Of a stretch of DNA of 42,644 nt, positions 38,637-42,644 are shown piece after piece. The notes under the pieces were generated by a model. It had not been told where the DNA came from. It made no database searches and was given only the letters and a program-made list of their open reading frames with translations. The translations under genes were made by a program, and so were the position numbers. Origin of the DNA: Streptomyces sp. NBC_01214 (lineage in GTDB: Bacteria; Actinomycetota; Actinomycetes; Streptomycetales; Streptomycetaceae); contig NZ_JAPEOS010000005.1 of assembly GCF_026340975.1 (NCBI RefSeq), forward strand, positions 1-42,644. The letters are read 5' to 3'. Position 1 is the stretch's first letter. Each line of letters opens with the position of its first letter.

Positions 38637-40223
38637 CTAGATCGCGCGGAGGGTTCGCGCGGCGGCCAACGTCACACGCGCGCGGGGGGCCGGTCGGGCG
38701 GCGTCTCGTGTGCGCAGGGTGGCGGGCCTGGTGGTGGCGGGCTGCCGGTAGGTTCCCGTGCGGAGTCGGCGTATGCGGCGGGCCCGCGCGGGGGTCGGGC
38801 TGTGAGGCGCCGGCGGAGTGGCCGGCTCGACGGCGACGGGCTCGACGGCGGTCGGCTCCGGGGTGGCCTGCTCGACGGTGGCTGTCCAAGGGTCGATGGG
38901 GTCCTGAATCCAGAGTTCGGCGGCCACGGCGTCGGCTCGCTCCCAGAGAGGCCGGCGAGCGTCGTCCCGTACGGGCTGCTGCGGGCCTTGGGCCATGGAC
39001 GCGGTGAGGTGTGACAGGACATCCGATCGGTACCGGCGTCCCAGGTTCTTGACCTCGGTCGGGGTGAACTCGTCCAGCACGCCCGACAGGACGGTCATCA
39101 GGCTGCGGCGCCATGTGCCGTAGCGGCGGGCGGCGCGGGTGGCCAATCGCTCCAGCCTGGTCATGACGGGGCCCAGTGCGGTCAGCATGCGGTCGACGGC
39201 GCGGGCGGGGCCGGTGACATCGACATGGCGCCACAGCTCGGCACCGGTGTGGGTGCCGTCGGCCAGTAGCCGGCGGGGGCTCGACGTCTGGACCCCGAGA
39301 AGTCGCGCCACTTCCAACACGATCGCGCGGTGGTCGCGGGCTCGGTGGGCGCGGTGGGCGGGGAGGGTGATGCGGGCCTGACTGTGGCTGCCGGTCTGGT
39401 GGTGGCGGGTGATCTCGGCGCGTACGGACGGGCGGCGGGTCGGCGCCTGGGCGGCGTCGTGGGCGGCCTGCTCCGCGTACTCCTCGGCCCATCCGTCGTC
39501 GTCGGCCTCGACCTCGGGAACGTGCGGGGCCGGCGCGATGGCGTTCCGGCAGATTCCACATCGGGCGTCCAGCTCCCATGACGCGGGGCAGGATCCGCAC
39601 CCGTACATGTCCCGCTGTACCCCGCGCTCGATCTCGGCTTGCTCTCGGGCGGCCTCGGCGGCCCGCTCGGCCTGGTAGGTGGCCTCGGCGGCGGCTTGGC
39701 GAGCGACGGTCTCGGCGTGCTGGATGGCGGCTCGGCGACTGGCGGCGGCCAGACTCAGGCGGGCGGCGGCCCGGCGGCGCTCGTGCTCCTCGCCTTCGGG
39801 GAGGCACGGGAGGAGTTCGGCGCGCTTGCCGTGCGCGCGGGCACGGTTGACGCGGCGGGCGCGGGCGCGGAACTCCTTGTCGGTCTTGAGAGCGTTGGGA
39901 ACCGCGCGGACTCGTCGGGCGGCTTCCACGCCGTCGGCGGTGGCGGTCACGATGCCCTCGGCCTCGATCAGGAATCCGCCGGCCATGAGGGCGTTGACGC
40001 GCTCGGCGGCGATGCGGCGGCCGGTCGGCGTGCGCCGGTAGGTGCCGGCACCGTCGGCGTGGATGCCGTGGGCGGCGGCATGCTCGACGGTCTCCAGGTG
40101 GGGAAGCGTCCAGCACAGTGCGGGTGCGGTGTCCTCGGCCAGGCGCTGACTCAGCCATGCGGCCGTGTCGAACTCGTCGGCGGGGTCGTCGTCGCGGGTG
40201 GCAATCTCACGGGTTGTCAGCAC
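38637..40223 (-). CDS. Unknown 528-aa protein with zinc ribbon, possibly replication-related
   Basis: The N-terminal 110 residues (LCWTLPHLETVEHAAAHGIH, TYRRTPTGRRIAAERVNALM, AGGFLIEAEGIVTATADG) look like a winged-helix DNA-binding domain. A helical region with Ala/Glu (RQAAAEATYQAERAAEAARE) is followed by a zinc ribbon, MYGCGSCPASWELDARCGIC. The C-terminal 300 residues include HRAIVLEVARLLGVQTSSPR and an Arg/Pro-rich tail. GTG 40223 is preceded by GAGTGAGC and an AT-rich island with ATTACC repeats. Position beside the primase gene suggests a replication or copy-control role, but no named family is recognised. Confidence 0.65.
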   Translation of the reverse strand: MLTTREIATRDDDPADEFDTAAWLSQRLAEDTAPALCWTLPHLETVEHAAAHGIHADGAGTYRRTPTGRRIAAERVNALMAGGFLIEAEGIVTATADGVEAARRVRAVPNALKTDKEFRARARRVNRARAHGKRAELLPCLPEGEEHERRRAAARLSLAAASRRAAIQHAETVARQAAAEATYQAERAAEAAREQAEIERGVQRDMYGCGSCPASWELDARCGICRNAIAPAPHVPEVEADDDGWAEEYAEQAAHDAAQAPTRRPSVRAEITRHHQTGSHSQARITLPAHRAHRARDHRAIVLEVARLLGVQTSSPRRLLADGTHTGAELWRHVDVTGPARAVDRMLTALGPVMTRLERLATRAARRYGTWRRSLMTVLSGVLDEFTPTEVKNLGRRYRSDVLSHLTASMAQGPQQPVRDDARRPLWERADAVAAELWIQDPIDPWTATVEQATPEPTAVEPVAVEPATPPAPHSPTPARARRIRRLRTGTYRQPATTRPATLRTRDAARPAPRARVTLAAARTLRAI

Positions 40224-40225
40224 CC

Positions 40226-40281
40226 GCTCACTCTATCATTTACGCGATTACCATTACCAGTAATTGAGAAAATGAACGTTA
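40226..40281. promoter_or_regulatory. AT-rich island with ATTACC repeats
   Basis: A stretch of about 56 bp, far more AT-rich than the plasmid, holds tandem ATTACC and the dyad ATTAC-CA-GTAAT (40253-40264). On the minus strand TTACTG and AATGAT are 17 nt apart upstream of GTG 40223, so it may be the promoter of that gene and/or a DNA-unwinding element. Confidence 0.45.
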
Positions 40282-40590
40282 ACGAGCGGCTGCCAGTTTT
40301 CGCGGGGTGGGTGGCCGGCCTCTCGCCGGCGGTCCTGCTCGGGGGCTCCGCCCCTCGGCGGCTAGAGCCGGCCGGGGCGTCCTGCCCGTGACGACAGTTT
40401 TAGCGTGTGCAAGCTAAATTCCCTCGGCCCTGGCTCGTCGCCGGCCCCTGAGGGATTTCCGGCTTCGTGCTCTGCGTGCTGTGCACGCTGTGGGCTTGGG
40501 TCCTGTCGGTGGTCGTTCGCTGCGGTGGTCACCGTGGTGACGCTCCGACTCGATCGACCGTGGGCAGACTCTACCGCCTCCCTCCCCTCC
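40282..40590. other. Intergenic stretch downstream of the primase gene
   Basis: No supported gene. It holds a hairpin-rich GC segment (40310-40380), palindrome copy 10, and GTCACC-GT-GGTGAC (40528-40541). A GTG-started frame at 40598-40362 was considered and not accepted. Confidence 0.45.
40400..40417. repeat. Plasmid-wide palindrome, copy 10
   Basis: TTAGCGTGTGCAAGCTAA, between the AT-rich island and the end of the primase gene. Confidence 0.7.
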
Positions 40591-42644
40591 TCATGCACTT
40601 CTCTGCTCGGTCGGGCGTGTCGCCTCCTCGGCGGCCTGCTCGGCTGCGGTACGGCGCACCGCGTGCCACTCGGCGGTGACCTGACCTCGCCAGGTCACGC
40701 AGCGCTCGCCCGGGGCGGCTTGGCAGTGCCGGCAGTGCTGGCGGGCGGGCAGTACGGCCCGGCGGCGCTGCTGCGGCTGCTGGGCTCCGGTGGGGCTGAG
40801 GTGGGCGGGGTCGATGATCTGGCCGCGCTGGGCGAGCTGGTGGGCGTGGGCGAGCATTCCGGCGGCGCCGATGCGCTCGGCCTCGATCTCGCGGGCGCGG
40901 GCGTGGTCGGGGCTGCCCGTGCTGGTCCGGGGGTAGGCCCGTGCGCCGGCGGCCATGCCGGGGATCACCTGCTGATCGGGGCCGGGCCGCAATCCGCGGC
41001 GGCGCTTCTCCGTCCTGGTGAGCCGGCTCCACTCCTCCTCGCTGGCCCACCAGTCGTGGGCGGCCTGGTCGACGCGGGCCTGTGCTGCCAGGTGGGCCGT
41101 CCGTGTTGCCGTTCCGGTCTCCTGGCCTGCCTCGTACAGGGACCGGCCCGTGGGGACGTACGTGGTCGCTCCTCGGCGGGGGCGGGCGGTGGTGATGAGC
41201 TGGAGGGCCTGGGCCTGCCTGAGGTGCCGCAGGGTGGCACGACGGCCGTAGCCGGTGGCGGCGCTGATCTGGGTCAGGGTGGGCCGGTCCTGTTCCTGAA
41301 CCTGCCACAGGGTGCGGGCCGCGTGGTGCCCGAGGGTGTGCCATACCCCTGCCTGCTGGTGGGCGATCAGGGACCGCAGGTAGGTAGGGAGTTCAGCGGG
41401 AGGTGGGGGGGCGGCGGCGTTCCGCCTTCTGTCAGACCCCGGGTGAGCTGGGGAAACGGTCTCGGGGACCCGGTCAATCGCGCACCGGTGGCCCTTGTGC
41501 TCGGGGCACTTGTGCTCCGTCGCCAGGGTCACCCGGCGGGCCTGTCCTGCCCTGCGGTTGGCCTCGGCGGTGACGGTGAGCCATCCGTCCCTGATCAGGC
41601 GCCACAGGGCCAGGGATGCCGTCTGGTACGTGTACCCGGCGAGCGTGCCGACGCGCCGCACGTTGGCGGACACGTCGGTGGTGCTGGCGCTGATCATCAG
41701 CCATGCCACGGCCATGAGTACGGCGGCGTCCGCCGGGCCGGACTCGCGGCCCCACCGTGCGGGGCCGGCCACCTGCATCCGCGCAACGAGGTCGGCCACG
41801 GCGGCCTCGGCGTCCGTGCGGTCCTGGTGGTGGCCGTCGTCCTCCGGGCGGCGCGGCATGCGGGCGGCGTCCTGGACGGCGAGCCACCACACCCGGGCCC
41901 ACAGTCGGGCCGTCTCGTCCTCGTCGCGCGGGGCGCGGGTGCCGTCCTCCTGGCGCTCGCTGCGGAGCCACTCCAGCGCGGGGGAGGACTCGGCGTCGCG
42001 CACCACGGCCAGGGCCTCGGCCTGCGTCCAGCCGGCCAGGGCCATGGACCGGGCCGAGGCGTGGGCCCAATCCGAGAAGTTCTGACGGGTCGTCAGATTG
42101 CGGCGGAGTCCCTTCACCGCGCGCTCTCCGAGGGGGCGCCACGGGACGGCGAGCCTGGGGCATCCGGTGGCGTCCTGCTCGACCGGGCGGACGATCGGGC
42201 CGCGCTGGCGGATGGACGGCGGTACCTCGGTGTCCTCGCCGTCGGCGGCCAGGGCGGCGGACGGCCGGCGGGTGCGGCTGGTCGGGCTGACGGCGGCGGC
42301 CATCGTCTCCAGCCGCGCGGCGAGACGCTCGAACGCCTCGGCCCGCGCCGAGGCGGCGCCGAGGGCCGTCACGGCCTGGTCAAGGGTGTGGGCCGTGAGC
42401 TCGCTGTGTCCGCCGAGGCGGTGGGCGGCGCCGGGCGGGCGGACCGCGCCGGCTTTCGCGTTCATGAGCGGGGCCACGTCCAGGGACGGGCACAGGGTGC
42501 GGGCCGCTCGGGCGATCCGCCGCACCGTGGTGACGGGGACGCCCTCCGCGCACCCGAGCCACACGTGGCGGCCGCCGTTGGGGCCAGACCGGGCCGGTAC
42601 AGGCTCGATGCCCTCGGCGGCGGCGGCGCCTGCCAACAACTCGG
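40591..42644 (-). CDS. Replication primase (AEP/prim-pol type), main part; gene starts at about 265
   Basis: This is the continuation of the gene at 1-265. It begins in frame with AELLAGAAAAEGIEPVPARS, then ARSGPNGGRHVWLGCAEGVP, whose S-x-x-x-G-x-H is motif II of prim-pol enzymes. SLDVAPLMNAKAGAVRPPGA with HRLGGH supplies motif III and the RPPG-HR signature. A helical linker and two winged-helix segments follow (SANVRRVGTLAGYTYQTASL; LTQISAATGYGRRATLRHLR). Near the C-terminus HCRHCQAAPGERCVTWRGQV with a later His is the small zinc finger common in actinophage and plasmid proteins. As the only plausible initiator or primase it is the best replication-gene candidate. The whole product is about 772 aa. 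Confidence 0.82.
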   Translation of the reverse strand, partial: ELLAGAAAAEGIEPVPARSGPNGGRHVWLGCAEGVPVTTVRRIARAARTLCPSLDVAPLMNAKAGAVRPPGAAHRLGGHSELTAHTLDQAVTALGAASARAEAFERLAARLETMAAAVSPTSRTRRPSAALAADGEDTEVPPSIRQRGPIVRPVEQDATGCPRLAVPWRPLGERAVKGLRRNLTTRQNFSDWAHASARSMALAGWTQAEALAVVRDAESSPALEWLRSERQEDGTRAPRDEDETARLWARVWWLAVQDAARMPRRPEDDGHHQDRTDAEAAVADLVARMQVAGPARWGRESGPADAAVLMAVAWLMISASTTDVSANVRRVGTLAGYTYQTASLALWRLIRDGWLTVTAEANRRAGQARRVTLATEHKCPEHKGHRCAIDRVPETVSPAHPGSDRRRNAAAPPPPAELPTYLRSLIAHQQAGVWHTLGHHAARTLWQVQEQDRPTLTQISAATGYGRRATLRHLRQAQALQLITTARPRRGATTYVPTGRSLYEAGQETGTATRTAHLAAQARVDQAAHDWWASEEEWSRLTRTEKRRRGLRPGPDQQVIPGMAAGARAYPRTSTGSPDHARAREIEAERIGAAGMLAHAHQLAQRGQIIDPAHLSPTGAQQPQQRRRAVLPARQHCRHCQAAPGERCVTWRGQVTAEWHAVRRTAAEQAAEEATRPTEQRSA

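Noticed and set aside
38119..40158. 679-codon minus-strand frame, Arg/Pro-rich
   Set aside because: Out of frame with the better-supported genes 38119-38391 and 38637-40223; composition typical of a shifted high-GC frame.
40362..40598. 78-codon GTG-started frame overlapping the primase stop
   Set aside because: No ribosome binding site, coding-unlike composition, and it runs through palindrome copy 10, which elsewhere lies between genes.
1..42644. Transfer or ribosomal RNA genes, insertion sequences, integrase
   Set aside because: No tRNA- or rRNA-like sequence, transposase DDE pattern or tyrosine/serine integrase motif was recognised; maintenance appears to be by replication and partition.

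Overview
The window reads as a complete circular conjugative plasmid of 42,644 bp from a high-GC actinomycete, most likely Streptomyces or a close relative. The composition is about 70% G+C. It carries an XRE/DUF5753 plus DUF397 pair, a DUF2637/SpdB-like membrane protein, a DUF4913 protein and an SCO6880-type secretion protein, all typical of that group. Circularity is read from the two window ends: a primase-type replication gene on the minus strand runs off the left edge (about 265 to 1) and continues in frame from 42644 to 40591. The catalytic Asp-x-Asp motif lies on one side of the junction and the His motif on the other.

Layout. Positions 1-2200 hold the primase N-terminus, a ribbon-helix-helix protein and an SprT-like metalloprotease. 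Positions 2000-8400 are an accessory block of small minus-strand genes in at least four transcription units. They share one promoter, one leader hairpin with the loop AACGGCA, and a CACCAACACC box before the ribosome binding site; three of the proteins form a paralogous family with a D-(L/V)-x-H-x-A-D motif. Positions 9000-13800 are cargo: a small secreted protein, a ParE/RelE-like toxin with a partner, a three-gene unknown operon and the XRE/DUF5753-DUF397 pair. Positions 13800-17900 carry a repeat-rich coiled-coil protein, an SpdB-like membrane protein and a ParA/RHH partition operon flanked by iteron-like repeats.

Positions 18000-28500 encode a type IV secretion system: a cell-wall hydrolase and a double-HTH regulator (minus) diverge from a plus-strand operon of DUF6668, pilin-like, VirB8-like, VirB6-like, SCO6880, VirB4-like, VirD4/TraG-like and DUF4913 genes. 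Positions 28500-33600 (minus) carry MobC, an 824-aa relaxase and two accessory proteins, with a candidate oriT upstream of mobC. Positions 35100-40300 hold a zinc-ribbon/DEDDh exonuclease, a second long coiled-coil protein and two unknown genes. An AT-rich island near 40226-40281 lies between the last of these and the primase.

How it works together: MobC and the relaxase should nick oriT, the VirD4-like protein should hand the relaxosome to the VirB-like channel, and the transglycosylase/NlpC-P60 enzyme should open the wall. ParA/RHH should secure inheritance and the primase replication. This is single-strand transfer, unlike the TraB double-strand transfer of the best-known Streptomyces plasmids.

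Most unusual are dispersed non-coding elements. There are ten copies of an 18-bp palindrome (TTMGCGTGTACACGCKAA), placed at unit boundaries. There are seven leader hairpins with a near-invariant loop in stems of different sequence, three copies of a roughly 370-440 bp non-coding block, and two copies of a nested TCGAT-loop hairpin.
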